A DNA stretch of 52,243 nucleotides from Myxococcales bacterium (GTDB lineage Bacteria; Myxococcota_A; Polyangia; Polyangiales; SLQV01): assembly GCA_007124745.1 (NCBI GenBank), contig SLEO01000007.1, positions 1 to 52,243 on the forward strand, in the 5' to 3' direction. The first letter of the stretch is position 1; every line of letters begins with the position of its first letter. The position numbers were made by a program, and so were the translations under genes. The notes beneath the pieces were generated by a model. The model made no database searches and was not told the DNA's origin. It saw only the letters and a list, made by a program, of their open reading frames with translations. This document shows positions 35,939 through 46,141 of the stretch, piece by piece.

Positions 35939-37267
35939 ATGCGAAGCGACTTTGCAACGGACTTCGACCCCGAGAGTTTATTTCATGGCGCCTGCAAGCC
36001 CGACGCTGCGCACCGAATCGGTGTAGAGTGCGAACGCTTTGGCCTGTTGGGACCCGTGTGCACGCCGCTCCCCTACAGCGGCCCCGTCAGCATCGAAGCT
36101 ATTTTCCAAAACCTGGAGCAACGGGGGTTCGCGCCCTACCGCGAACGCGACGGGGGACCCTCTATCGCTCAGGCACGAGGTGATGCGAGCTTCACCCTTG
36201 AACCTGGCGGCCAGTTCGAGCTCTCGAGCCCAGCGCGCAGCAATATTGCCGAGCTCGGGCGGGAGGTCATTAGCTTGTTTGCGGAACTAGCGCTTCAGGC
36301 GCCGGAAGTGACGTGGCTGCCCATGGGCTTTCATCCGTTGGCACAGCTCGCTGATCTTCCGGCGGTGCCTAAACAACGCTATCCCATCATGAAAGGCTAC
36401 TTTGCGCAGACGGGTCAGCGCGGCAAAGACATGATGTGGCGCACCGCCACGACGCAGGTGAATGTCGACTTTGAGAGCGAAAGCACGGCTTGGGAGAAGT
36501 GGGTGGTGGCGACCAAACTGCAGCCTCTCATCGCCGCTTGGACGGCCAACAGCCCGTTCTTTGAAGGCAAGCATCGGGGCAGGCTCTCGGAGCGCAGCGC
36601 CGTGTGGCTCGACGTGGACCCGGCGCGCACCGGTTTGCTCGAGTCCCTTTGGCACCCGAAGCTGAGTTCCGGCGGCTTCTTCGCGCACTATGCGGCTTGG
36701 GCGCTGCAGATTCCCGTATTCCTCATCAAGCGCGGAGGCGTAGCGACCGCGGCACACCAGCATACGTTTGCGGACCTGATGCAACATGGCTTCGAAGGTC
36801 AACCGGTCACCGAAGCCGATTGGGATACGCACCTTTCGTCGCTCTTCCCCGAGGTCCGGCTGAAGCGCACCCTCGAAACCCGCGGCGCTGACTCGCTGCC
36901 CACGGCGCACGTGCTCGCGTTGGCAGCTTTGTGGCGTGGCCTGCTCGACGACGCTCACACGCGACAGCACCTGCTGGGCCTCGTCGAAGCATGGACCAGC
37001 GATGACCTTCAGCGCCTACGTCACGCGCTCATCAATGACGGCCTGCGCGCAGACTTTCGGGGCAAGCCGGTGGCGGAAACGTGTCAGCGCTTGGTCGAGC
37101 TGGCCACACAGGGCCTCAGCAACCTAGGGGAAAAGGCTAGTTGGCTCGATCCGCTTAGCGATTTGGCGTTCGCGGCAGAGACCCTAGCCAAGCGCGCGCT
37201 GAACGCGCTAGGGGTAGAGCCTCAAGCGCCGGAACTCGCAGTCTACGCGCAGGCGCTCGGCGCGTGA
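35939..37267 (+). CDS. gshA: Glutamate-cysteine ligase, plant/alphaproteobacterial-type
   Basis: RIGVECERFGLL, ASFTLEPGGQFELSSP, YPIMKGYFAQTGQRGKDMMWRTATTQVNVDFESE, WTANSPFFEGK. Start 35939 or 35903. Confidence 0.87.
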   Translation: MRSDFATDFDPESLFHGACKPDAAHRIGVECERFGLLGPVCTPLPYSGPVSIEAIFQNLEQRGFAPYRERDGGPSIAQARGDASFTLEPGGQFELSSPARSNIAELGREVISLFAELALQAPEVTWLPMGFHPLAQLADLPAVPKQRYPIMKGYFAQTGQRGKDMMWRTATTQVNVDFESESTAWEKWVVATKLQPLIAAWTANSPFFEGKHRGRLSERSAVWLDVDPARTGLLESLWHPKLSSGGFFAHYAAWALQIPVFLIKRGGVATAAHQHTFADLMQHGFEGQPVTEADWDTHLSSLFPEVRLKRTLETRGADSLPTAHVLALAALWRGLLDDAHTRQHLLGLVEAWTSDDLQRLRHALINDGLRADFRGKPVAETCQRLVELATQGLSNLGEKASWLDPLSDLAFAAETLAKRALNALGVEPQAPELAVYAQALGA

Positions 37268-37508
37268 CGCTCCGGCGTATGCGTGATCGATTAAGTGCGC
37301 TGTGTGACCCGTTGAGGGTCGGAGGCGAGCGCACCCACCGCCGAAAAGCGCAGCGAACCTAAGGTTCGCGAGGATGGTCGGCGAGGAGGCCAGCCGGCGC
37401 AGGCCCTTCACTGGTCAGGCATACGCTTCGGTGCTGCGACATCAGAGCGGTGCTGCGCTTGACATTCGGAGCGGTATCCGACAAGTTTTCGGGCTCTCGG
37501 AGACCGCC

Positions 37509-38189
37509 ATGAATACCAATCTAGGACTGCTCGGCACAAAACTCGGTATGACTCAGTACTTCGACGAACAAGGCGAAGTGCACCGAGTTACTGCCATCAA
37601 GGCAGGCCCTTGTGTGGTGGTGGGCAAGCGCACCAAAGAACGCGACGGCTACACCGCCTTGCAAATCGGCTTCGGAGCTTCGAAAGCGAAGCGCCACTCG
37701 AAAGCCGAACTTAAGAACTTCGAGAAAGCCGGCACCGATCCTTGTCGCACCATCCGCGAACTGCGCGTGCCCGAGGAAACGTGCGCCACGTTCGAGGTTG
37801 GCCAGGCGATATCCCTCGCGGACGTCTTCCGTGAAGGCCACTTTGTCGATATCGCTGGCATGACCAAGGGCCGCGGCTTCACGGGCGTCATCAAGCGCCA
37901 CGGCTTCAGCGGTGCGGGCACGGACACGCATGGCACCCACGAGTACCGCCGACACGGTGGTTCCATCGGTATGAACATGACGCCGGGTCGCACCTTCAAG
38001 GGTAAGAAGATGCCCGGTCGCCATGGCCATGTGCGCATCACCGTGCCCAACCTGCGCGTGGACCGCATCGAAGTTGAGGACGGCTTGCTTCTGGTTCGAG
38101 GCGCCGTACCGGGCCCGACGGGCGCGCTCGTAGAAGTCCGTTTGGCGAACCGCAAAGCCAAAGCGAACGCACGCGTCGCTGCGGCCTAG
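37509..38189 (+). CDS. rplC: 50S ribosomal protein L3
   Basis: NLGLLGTKLGMTQYFDEQGEVHRVTAIKAGPCVVV, GMTKGRGFTGVIKRHGFSGAGTDTHGTHEYRRHGGSIGMNMTPGRTFKGKKMPGRHG, LLLVRGAVPGPTGALVEVR. Start ATG 37509. Confidence 0.93.
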   Translation: MNTNLGLLGTKLGMTQYFDEQGEVHRVTAIKAGPCVVVGKRTKERDGYTALQIGFGASKAKRHSKAELKNFEKAGTDPCRTIRELRVPEETCATFEVGQAISLADVFREGHFVDIAGMTKGRGFTGVIKRHGFSGAGTDTHGTHEYRRHGGSIGMNMTPGRTFKGKKMPGRHGHVRITVPNLRVDRIEVEDGLLLVRGAVPGPTGALVEVRLANRKAKANARVAAA

Positions 38190-38246
38190 GTCTGTGTTGG
38201 TGCGGCCAAGGGTGCCGCCATGCGTCGGATCTGAGACGGAGATCTT

Positions 38247-38846
38247 GTGGCAGCTCAGGCAAAAAAGCGCTGGCGTGACCACTACACAGACAAAGCACGT
38301 CAGGCAGGTTTCGCAGCGCGCTCAGTCTTTAAGCTTGAAGAGATTGACCGCCGATTGGGGCTGGTCCGTCCCGGGCTTAAGGTCCTCGATTTGGGTGCAT
38401 CACCTGGGTCCTGGACACAGTACGTGCTTCAACGTCTAGCGGGCTCGGGGCAAGTGGTAGCGGTTGACCTCAAGCCGCTCCAGGGCGTTGGCGAGCAACC
38501 GAGCCTGACCTTTCTCGAAGGCGACATTTTCGACTTTAGCGTCGAGGAACTGCAAGGTGGGCCCGAGCCCTTCGACCTCGTGCTCAGCGATATGGCGCCG
38601 GCCACGATCGGCTCTCGCACTGCCGATACGCTTCGTTCCGCAGCCTTGTGTGAGCGCGTAGTGGATGTAGCGGATGCCTGCTTGCGCCCGGGAGGCGGGC
38701 TTCTGTTGAAGCTCTTGGAGGGCCAAGGGACAGCCCAGCTACGCAGCCGCCTCAAGCAAGACTACGCCTCGCTTCGGGCCTTCAGACCCGATGCCACCCG
38801 CAAAGCGAGTAGCGAGACCTTCCTCTACGCTATAAAGCCAGCATAG
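38247..38846 (+). CDS. rlmE: 23S rRNA 2'-O-methyltransferase (RlmE/FtsJ family)
   Basis: DHYTDKARQAGFAARSVFKLEEIDRRLGLVRPGLKVLDLGASPGSWTQYVL, LVLSDMAPATIG, KASSETFLYAIK. Confidence 0.9.
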   Translation: MAAQAKKRWRDHYTDKARQAGFAARSVFKLEEIDRRLGLVRPGLKVLDLGASPGSWTQYVLQRLAGSGQVVAVDLKPLQGVGEQPSLTFLEGDIFDFSVEELQGGPEPFDLVLSDMAPATIGSRTADTLRSAALCERVVDVADACLRPGGGLLLKLLEGQGTAQLRSRLKQDYASLRAFRPDATRKASSETFLYAIKPA

Positions 38847-38857
38847 GGCGATGCGCG

Positions 38858-41518
38858 TCAGAGTACGGCGCTGAGTTCGACGCAGAGCCTTGCAACCGCG
38901 GCTTCGTCCGGAAGCGCGCCCGTGAGCGCCTGGACGTAAAAGACGTCCGTGACCTTGTTTCCGTCGGTGGCGACGGCGGAGTAGGTGATTTCGAGACCGT
39001 GCTCCGCCAACACGCGCGTCAGGCGCGCGAGCAGCCCTGCGCTGTCTGCCGCCCGCACTTCGATGATGGCGGCCTCGCCGTGCTGCGTGCGCTCAAACGA
39101 AATGCGAGGTTCAATGGGGGGAAGGCGCCGGCGCACAAGGGGAGAGCTGACTTCAAGCATGCGGCGCCTGGCCTGTGTCAATACCGACATCTCGCCTGAT
39201 CCAAGGGAAGCGTGCAGCGCCGCCTCCACTTCCGCTAGCCGCTCCTTTGTCCAGCACTCTCCGCTGCGTTCGTTGACCGTCAAGAGGTCGAAGCGCTGCT
39301 TTGCGAACTCGGGGCTACCATCAGGTCGGGCAACGGCCGACGGGTTGAACCAGGAACGAGCCCCCACGATGTTAACGCCGCTGGCCTCAAGGTCCGCCGC
39401 AATGGCCGGGAGCAGACCGCAGGGGCTCGTGCTGCAAATCAAGATATCCGCATGCTCCTGCCGCCGTCGTATCCGCCCGAAGATTTCGAGGTTAGCAGCT
39501 CCCGCCTGCGCTAACCGTGCCTCCATCCAGCGAGCGAGGTCGGCGGGCAGACCCGCCAGAACACGCGCTTGCCAGGTGGCAGGATCGGCTTCGTCCACCT
39601 CCGGGCTCAGGAACTTCGAGGCCTGGTCGTAGAACGCCGTTAGCAGCTCGAGCTTCCAAGGCGTGAGGGCCTTCTCGCTCGTGGTTGCTAGATCGCAAAG
39701 GGTGAGCAGAAAAAGTCGGTCGAGTACAGTGCGCGACGGAATGACGCTACGCACATCCCGGGCGATCTCTGGGTCTGTGACATCTCGCCGCATCGCCCAA
39801 TGGTAGAGCTGCAAATGGTAACGAACGAGCCAGGCGACGGCGGCGGTCTCCTCCGGGCCAAGGCCAAGCCTTGGGCAAATAGACTCGGCCATCACCGCAC
39901 CGACCTCAGGGTGCTCCCTACCCGCATTCTTGCCGATATCGTGAAACAGGACGCCGAGCGCGAGCACGTGGTCATCTGCCATCTTCGCCGCGAGTTCCGA
40001 CGTGCGCGGGAGCACTGCGGCTTCGGCCCCGGACATGAGCTGATGCAGCCAGTCGAGGGCTCGCACCGAGTGCTCGTCTACGGTGTAGGTATGGTAGACG
40101 TCGAAATGCACCTTGCCGACTAGCGGCAAAAACTCGGGCACCACGGCGGTGATGAATCCAAGGTCGTGGAGTTCCCGCAGGAGCGTCCCGCGCGCGAAGA
40201 CGGCGGGCGTTCGGGTCAACAAGATCTGCCGAAAAAGCGTCTGTGCTTTGGCCGACTCGCGCAGCTCGGAGACCACCCCCTTCGCGTGCCAGGCGCGCGC
40301 CAGCGCATCGCGTAGCGTCGCGCCAAGTGGCAAGGGACGCGCGCGTGCCGCCTCAACCACCGCGAGGGTCTGCGTTGCCGTAAGCGTCTCGCTTGCGCCC
40401 GCCTCCGCATGCAGCTTGAGCCGGACCCCGTCCGTCCGAAGCCGGAGCCCATGACCCAAATCACCCACCTGCTCCCAGCGTGTGTCTGCAGTGCTCGTGT
40501 CAAGCGCGCGGGACAGCAGTCGCTCGCAGCTCTCAGCCACGATCTTCGCGTGTCGGTAGTAGAGCTGCATCATGCGTTCCGCCGCTTCGGCGGGCGACGT
40601 ACCGAAGCCGAGACGCAGACCGATAGCCTCCTGGTCTTCGAAGCTCAGCCGGTCGTTCCGCATACGACCGGTTGCGTGGATGAGCTGACGCAGGTGCCAA
40701 ATAAAGTCAGCGGCTTGCCGCACCGCGAGATGCTCGGACTCCCTTATGGCACCCGCCGCAACCAGGCTCTGACTATCGCGGGCGCCCCAGCGAATGTGCC
40801 CCGCCCAGCTGAGCACATCTGCATCGCGCAGACCGCCCCGCGCGAGCTTGAGCTGAGGTTCAAGCAAGAAGGAAGAGTCGCCAAAACGCTGATGCCGGCT
40901 GCTTACCTCTTCTGCGAGCGCTTCAAGCAGACGCCGGCGCAACACTTCGTCTCGCGTCAGATTGTGTGCGAAAGCGGCCTTCAAAGACGCGAGCGGCCCC
41001 GCGCAGCCGGCAATAAGTTTCGTGTCAAGCAGCGCTGTGGCCATCTTCAGATCCGCGAGGGCGTGTGCCAAAAACCCTTCTTCGGTCTGAATGGTGTGAC
41101 CGACCTCAAGTCCCGAATCCCACAGGGGGTAGAAGAGAAACTCCGCAAAGGCTTGGGTGCGTGGACACGCACCCTCGCCACCGGGCACCTCCGGCGCTAG
41201 CAGCACGAGGTCAACATCGCTGCGTAGCGCTACCCTGCCGCGACCGTATGAACCGACCGCGACCAACGTGGGCTCAAAGGACGGTCGGTGCGCGTGTTTG
41301 GCAGACTCGCGCAACAGCGCCGAGGACGCCGCGAAGAGCGATGTCAAAAGCCCGTCGAGCGCCCGCGACCAAGCCTCGGCGATACGCACGCCGTCCTGTC
41401 CGTCTTGCAACGCACTCTGGGACCGGCCGCGATGAAGGCTGATGTAGTCCGTGGTGCTGGCTACCATCCCCGACGTGATTGCGGCGGCGTTCACCTGTGC
41501 GTCTAGGGCTGCTAGCAC
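38858..41518 (-). CDS. glnD: [Protein-PII] uridylyltransferase
   Basis: Nucleotidyltransferase VGSYGRGRVALRSDVDLVLL, HD domain LGVLFHDIGKNAGREHPEVGA, two ACT-like regions at the C-terminus. Confidence 0.9.
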   Translation of the reverse strand: MLAALDAQVNAAAITSGMVASTTDYISLHRGRSQSALQDGQDGVRIAEAWSRALDGLLTSLFAASSALLRESAKHAHRPSFEPTLVAVGSYGRGRVALRSDVDLVLLAPEVPGGEGACPRTQAFAEFLFYPLWDSGLEVGHTIQTEEGFLAHALADLKMATALLDTKLIAGCAGPLASLKAAFAHNLTRDEVLRRRLLEALAEEVSSRHQRFGDSSFLLEPQLKLARGGLRDADVLSWAGHIRWGARDSQSLVAAGAIRESEHLAVRQAADFIWHLRQLIHATGRMRNDRLSFEDQEAIGLRLGFGTSPAEAAERMMQLYYRHAKIVAESCERLLSRALDTSTADTRWEQVGDLGHGLRLRTDGVRLKLHAEAGASETLTATQTLAVVEAARARPLPLGATLRDALARAWHAKGVVSELRESAKAQTLFRQILLTRTPAVFARGTLLRELHDLGFITAVVPEFLPLVGKVHFDVYHTYTVDEHSVRALDWLHQLMSGAEAAVLPRTSELAAKMADDHVLALGVLFHDIGKNAGREHPEVGAVMAESICPRLGLGPEETAAVAWLVRYHLQLYHWAMRRDVTDPEIARDVRSVIPSRTVLDRLFLLTLCDLATTSEKALTPWKLELLTAFYDQASKFLSPEVDEADPATWQARVLAGLPADLARWMEARLAQAGAANLEIFGRIRRRQEHADILICSTSPCGLLPAIAADLEASGVNIVGARSWFNPSAVARPDGSPEFAKQRFDLLTVNERSGECWTKERLAEVEAALHASLGSGEMSVLTQARRRMLEVSSPLVRRRLPPIEPRISFERTQHGEAAIIEVRAADSAGLLARLTRVLAEHGLEITYSAVATDGNKVTDVFYVQALTGALPDEAAVARLCVELSAVL

Positions 41519-41625
41519 TTTAGAAACATGGGGGACTTTGCCCTTCTGAGCAAGGTCTGCGGCCCGGAGGATTTACAGAAACGCCTGCCATGGCATCCGG
41601 TACCGATGCGACCTAAATCTCGCGC

Positions 41626-42987
41626 ATGCCGTGGAGCATTCAAGCATCGCGCGCGCGCCTGGCCGAAAGCCGCGCGCCAGAGCATCCGCGCCGTTACCGG
41701 CGAGGTGAAGACACGACCTGTGCGACGCGAGCGTTCCCGACGCGCGGAGTTCGAGGAAGGTCTCAGTCTGGCGCGAAGGCATTAGCGCGCGTCTATGGCG
41801 AAGGGCTGCGGCGTGGCGCGGCAGGCCTCGCCGTCGGGTGTCTGTTACTGGCGTGTGACTTGGGGCCCCGCAGCGCGCGCGGTGACGCCGAACGAGGTCC
41901 GTTGTCCGAAACGTCGCGGCGGGCTGATGCCGCAGAGCGTTCAGGTGTTGCCGCGGAAACACCATCACCATCGGCCCGCTTGGACAGTGGCAGCGGAGCC
42001 GAGCCGGAACTGCGAACCTTCAGACGCAAGCTGATGGGAACCTACTTCCGCATCGTGGTGCCCGAGCCTGCAAGTGCGGAGACCGAAGCCGCAGTGGAGG
42101 CCGCGTTTGACGTCATGGCGCGAATCGAAACTCGCCTATCGGAATGGATTCCCGACAGCGAAATCTCGCAGATCAACCGGGGATCGGGCAGTGGCAAGTG
42201 GTTCGAGGTTCACCCGGATACCCTGGCAAACCTACGTCTCGGAACGCGCATCTCCGAGCTCAGTGCGGGCGCTTTCGATCTGACGTGGGCAGCACTCCGA
42301 GGGCTCTACACTTTTGACGACACGCGGAACGAAGCACCGAGCCCGGAAGCCATCGCCAAGCGCCTGCCCCGCATCGACTACCGAGCGCTAGAGATCGACG
42401 TAGCCGGTTCACGAGCGCGGCTGACGCGGCCCGACATGGTCATTGGCACAGGAGGCATCACCAAAGGATACGCGCTGGATGAGGCGGGACGCCTTCTGCG
42501 CGAGCGCGGCGTGCGCGACTTCATGCTGGATGCTGGCGGCCAGGTGCATCTCAGCGGGCTTCGGGGTGGAAGGTCATGGCGCTTCGCCGTGCGGCATCCA
42601 CGCAAAGCAGAACCGCTCGCCCTCATCGAAGCGAGTGACGTTGCCGTCGCCACCTCAGGTGACTACGAGCATTACTTCATGGATAGCGAGGGTCGTCGTT
42701 GGCACCACATCATCGACCCACGCACGGGTTATCCTGCGCGCGCGAGTGCTAGCGTGACCGTACTGTCGGAAAACGGCATGGCCGCCGATGCGCTCGCGAC
42801 CACCCTGTTTATAGTGGGGCCCGAGGCGGGCCAAGCGCTGCTGAATCAGCTCGACTACGCCGTTGAGGCGGTCTGGATTACGGCCAACGGGCACATCATC
42901 GAGACGCGCGGTCTGCACGGAAAGGTAGCCTACCGCGATGCGGACGTAGCGAGCGATCCCTTGCGCATCAAGGGAATGACGCCCTGA
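41626..42987 (+). CDS. apbE: FAD:protein FMN transferase (ApbE), likely lipoprotein; start uncertain
   Basis: KLMGTYFRIVVPEP, GAFDLTWAAL, GTGGITKGYALDEAGRLL, DAGGQVHLSG, WHHIIDPRTGYPA; lipobox CLLLAC. Confidence 0.88.
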   Translation: MPWSIQASRARLAESRAPEHPRRYRRGEDTTCATRAFPTRGVRGRSQSGAKALARVYGEGLRRGAAGLAVGCLLLACDLGPRSARGDAERGPLSETSRRADAAERSGVAAETPSPSARLDSGSGAEPELRTFRRKLMGTYFRIVVPEPASAETEAAVEAAFDVMARIETRLSEWIPDSEISQINRGSGSGKWFEVHPDTLANLRLGTRISELSAGAFDLTWAALRGLYTFDDTRNEAPSPEAIAKRLPRIDYRALEIDVAGSRARLTRPDMVIGTGGITKGYALDEAGRLLRERGVRDFMLDAGGQVHLSGLRGGRSWRFAVRHPRKAEPLALIEASDVAVATSGDYEHYFMDSEGRRWHHIIDPRTGYPARASASVTVLSENGMAADALATTLFIVGPEAGQALLNQLDYAVEAVWITANGHIIETRGLHGKVAYRDADVASDPLRIKGMTP

Positions 42988-43017
42988 ACGCTCAACCCTG
43001 ACGGCTGGGCAGCGGCT

Positions 43018-44184
43018 TTGCCTTTCGGAGCCGGTGGTGAGCCTGATAGCCTAAGGGTCGTGCTCAAGGACTCGTCGCTCGCATCACTCCCGTGGCTCAC
43101 CATTGACAGCGCACTGCTGCCAGAGAAGGTGCGCAAGTTCACCTCGGCGCAGGCACCCGCGCCCGCACGTAACATGGCCGCGCGGGGCGCGTTACCGTTG
43201 GCGGCGGTCGAACTTGTCAGCACGCTCGCCGCACTTGCGGGCGGTACGGACGAGGCAGCCGACATTGCGCGCGAAAGCCTCGGCAACCTCCCGCTGCCCG
43301 TCCTGAGCGAGGCGGCGCAGAAAGTGGCGCTTGCCGAAGCCCTGCAGGCCGTCGCCAAAGCCTGCGCATCTCACGCGGAGGTGTTGCGTTTGGTGGCGGC
43401 CAATAAAGCCACCAATGACCAGACGTTTGCGGCGCTCGCCACATCCACGGACCGGGAAACGCTCGATATTCTCGCGAATAACCAAGTTCGCATGCTGGCC
43501 GTACCTCGCGCTATCGAATGCCTCTACTTCAACCCCCTTGCGTCCTCCGTTTTACTCGACCGCTTGATCGAACTCGCTGGACGCCAGGGGGTAGCACTGA
43601 ACGCCATTCCCGCGCTTGAGGAGCACATGGCGGCGCTGGCGGAGGCTGAAGAGGATGCCGCGCTTGCCGCGGATGCCTTCGAAGCCACGCTCATGGAAGC
43701 GCAACTGGCCGCGAACGGCGAAAGCGAAGTCGCCGACGAGGAAGGCGCCGCAGAAGCACTTGAGGATGCCAAATCCAAACCCATCGCCACGCTTATTGGC
43801 AAGATGAACATGGCGCAGAAGATTCGCCTCGCCACCCTGGGCAATGCCAGCGCGCGGGCCGTGCTTGTGCGCGACGGTTCCAAGAACGTGGCACTTGCGG
43901 CGATCAAGTCACCAGCGGTCAGCGTCGGTGAAGCCACCGCCTACGCGCGCAGCAAGGAGGTCGCGGAGGACGTATTGCGCTTCATCGGCAATAAACGGGA
44001 CTGGCTTCGCTACTACGAGGTGAAGCACGCCTTGGTGGCCAACCCTAAGGCACCGACCGCCCTCGCCCTACGGCTAGTGAACCATCTCCGCGATAAGGAC
44101 ATTCGCGCGCTTTCGACAAGCCGCAATATCCCCGCCGCCGTCAAGAACGCAGCGAGCCAGCGGCTCAAGACCCGTTCAGGCTAA
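43018..44184 (+). CDS. Hypothetical protein, helical-repeat-like
   Basis: 388-aa Ala/Leu-rich ORF, no recognised catalytic motif; start could be GTG near 43060. Confidence 0.7.
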   Translation: MPFGAGGEPDSLRVVLKDSSLASLPWLTIDSALLPEKVRKFTSAQAPAPARNMAARGALPLAAVELVSTLAALAGGTDEAADIARESLGNLPLPVLSEAAQKVALAEALQAVAKACASHAEVLRLVAANKATNDQTFAALATSTDRETLDILANNQVRMLAVPRAIECLYFNPLASSVLLDRLIELAGRQGVALNAIPALEEHMAALAEAEEDAALAADAFEATLMEAQLAANGESEVADEEGAAEALEDAKSKPIATLIGKMNMAQKIRLATLGNASARAVLVRDGSKNVALAAIKSPAVSVGEATAYARSKEVAEDVLRFIGNKRDWLRYYEVKHALVANPKAPTALALRLVNHLRDKDIRALSTSRNIPAAVKNAASQRLKTRSG

Positions 44185-44220
44185 GGCAAGTAGCATCGTC
44201 ACGAAAATCACTCGGACGAC

Positions 44221-45102
44221 TTGAACAAGCGACGTCACTTCGCTTCAGCGCCGCTACGTACTAAGCTCGATGGCGTGTATTCTGAAACTCCGGACGCAAG
44301 CCGGCGGATCACCGTGGCTGACCTCGCGAAGCTCAAAGCCAAGGGTGAAGCGATCGTCGCGGTGTCACTCTACGATGCCTGGATGGCGCGGCTTTTCGAA
44401 GGCGCAGGCGCACATGTGCTGCTCGTCGGCGACTCCCTCGGCATGCTGTTTCAGGGCCAGCGTGACACCGTCAGCGTGACGCTGGAACACGTCATCTATC
44501 ACACGCGGGCGGTGCGCGCGGGCGCCGCGCGGGCGCACGTCGTCGCCGATCTACCCTTCCTCTGGGCGTCCCGCAGTGAAGATGAAGCGCTCGTCGCGCT
44601 CGGGCGCCTGCTGCAGGAAGGTGGCGCGGACAGCGTTAAAATCGAGGCCACTGAGCGCCAAGCTCCGCTCATCGCGCGCGCGGTCGAAGCGGGCATCCCC
44701 ATCATGGCCCACGTCGGCCTAAGGCCGCAGACCGCGCGGACCCTTGGGGGCTACCCTCGCCAGGGCCGCGACGCCGAGAGCGCTGCTGCTATTTGCGCTA
44801 CGGCCGAGGTGCTTGCTGACGCAGGCGCCTACGCCCTTCTCATTGAAAATGTGCCGGATAGCCTCGGCAATGAAATCACGGCTCGCGTGCGTATCCCCAC
44901 CATCGGCATCGGAGCAGGCCCGGGCTGCAGCGGTCAGATACTCGTCGCGCACGATATCCTCGGCTTCTCGGACACGACCCCACCCTTCGCGCGCCCCTTC
45001 GCCAACCTTGGTGCTGAAGCCGCGTCTGCTGCGCAGGCCTACGCCCAGGCGGTCGCGAGCGGCCAGGTCGGCAGCCGACCACCGCCCGCTACGCGTCGCT
45101 AA
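44221..45102 (+). CDS. panB: 3-methyl-2-oxobutanoate hydroxymethyltransferase (TTG start or internal start)
   Basis: SLYDAWMARLFEGAGAHVLLVGDSLGMLFQGQRDTVSVTLEHVIYHTRAV, IPIMAHVGLRPQTARTLGGYPRQGRD, IPTIGIGAGPGCSGQILVAHDILG. Confidence 0.93.
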   Translation: MNKRRHFASAPLRTKLDGVYSETPDASRRITVADLAKLKAKGEAIVAVSLYDAWMARLFEGAGAHVLLVGDSLGMLFQGQRDTVSVTLEHVIYHTRAVRAGAARAHVVADLPFLWASRSEDEALVALGRLLQEGGADSVKIEATERQAPLIARAVEAGIPIMAHVGLRPQTARTLGGYPRQGRDAESAAAICATAEVLADAGAYALLIENVPDSLGNEITARVRIPTIGIGAGPGCSGQILVAHDILGFSDTTPPFARPFANLGAEAASAAQAYAQAVASGQVGSRPPPATRR

Positions 45103-45166
45103 CCGAGTGAGGCAAACGGCGCCGGACTTCAACTGGCATCGCGGCGGAACGCGGATGCGTCACGGG

Positions 45167-46093
45167 TCACGAATGCGCGGATGTGACGGCGAAAGCTTCT
45201 AGGTCTGGACCTAGACCCAGGGCCGCGTTGTCGATCAGGCGGGCGCCACCGACGTAGGCGGCGATGAGACAGCGTGCGTCGGCTCGGAGCGGGCGGTCTT
45301 CCGGCCAGGGCTCCAAGGTTTCCGGGTCAACAATTGCGGCGTAGTCGAGGCGCTCGATGGCGCTTGACGCGCCATGTCCGTCATGAAGCGCGGCGCCCCC
45401 AGCCTGTGCCCCCAACACCTCGTCCACTTGGTTCTGAACGGCGTTCACTGCACGCACGCCCTGTACAAAAGTGGCACGCGCGGCAGCAAGGGCCTCCACG
45501 AGGCGCCGCGCCAGCGGCCGTGTGCTGGGCGTCAGGTAGGCGTTACGCGTCGAGAGGGCTACGCCGTCGTCATCGCGGACGGTTTCGACACCGAGCACCT
45601 TGCAGCCGAGCGCCAGGTCCTCGGCGAGGTGCTGAACGACGCGTAGCTGCTGGAAGTCTTTTTCGCCGAAGGCCACGAGCGTTGGGCGGATCAGGCCGAA
45701 GAGGCGCGCCAGAACCGTGAGCACGCCCTCGAAATGCGCCGGACGGCAGGCGCCTTCCCAACGACTCGCCAGCGGACCGGGCAGGACGCGCGTCTGAAAC
45801 CCAGGCGGATAGAACTCGCCTGCCTCAGGGACAAACACGAAGGCGACGCCCGCCGCTTCGCAAAGCGCCAAGTCCGCCTCCGTCGACCGAGGATAGCGTT
45901 GCCAATCTTCCCCGGGCCCAAACTGCAAGGGGTTCACAAAGATGGAGACCGCTCGCGGCAGACCTGAAGGTCTCAGTGCTTCGATGCACGCGAGGTGCCC
46001 CCGGTGGAGCCCACCCATCGTTGGGACAAGCCCTACCCTGCCGAGCGTTTCCAGCTCCGCCCGCAGCGACGCAACATCTCGAATCACCTTCAC
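45167..46093 (-). CDS. panC: Pantothenate synthetase
   Basis: GLVPTMGGLHRGHLACIEALR, SIFVNPLQFGPGEDWQRYPR, FGEKDFQQLRVVQHLAEDL, DDDGVALSTRNAYL. Confidence 0.93.
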   Translation of the reverse strand: MKVIRDVASLRAELETLGRVGLVPTMGGLHRGHLACIEALRPSGLPRAVSIFVNPLQFGPGEDWQRYPRSTEADLALCEAAGVAFVFVPEAGEFYPPGFQTRVLPGPLASRWEGACRPAHFEGVLTVLARLFGLIRPTLVAFGEKDFQQLRVVQHLAEDLALGCKVLGVETVRDDDGVALSTRNAYLTPSTRPLARRLVEALAAARATFVQGVRAVNAVQNQVDEVLGAQAGGAALHDGHGASSAIERLDYAAIVDPETLEPWPEDRPLRADARCLIAAYVGGARLIDNAALGLGPDLEAFAVTSAHS

Positions 46094-46141
46094 GCGCGCT
46101 ACTGTGTGCCTGAAGCCGGAGGGACGCCATGCTTGTGACGT

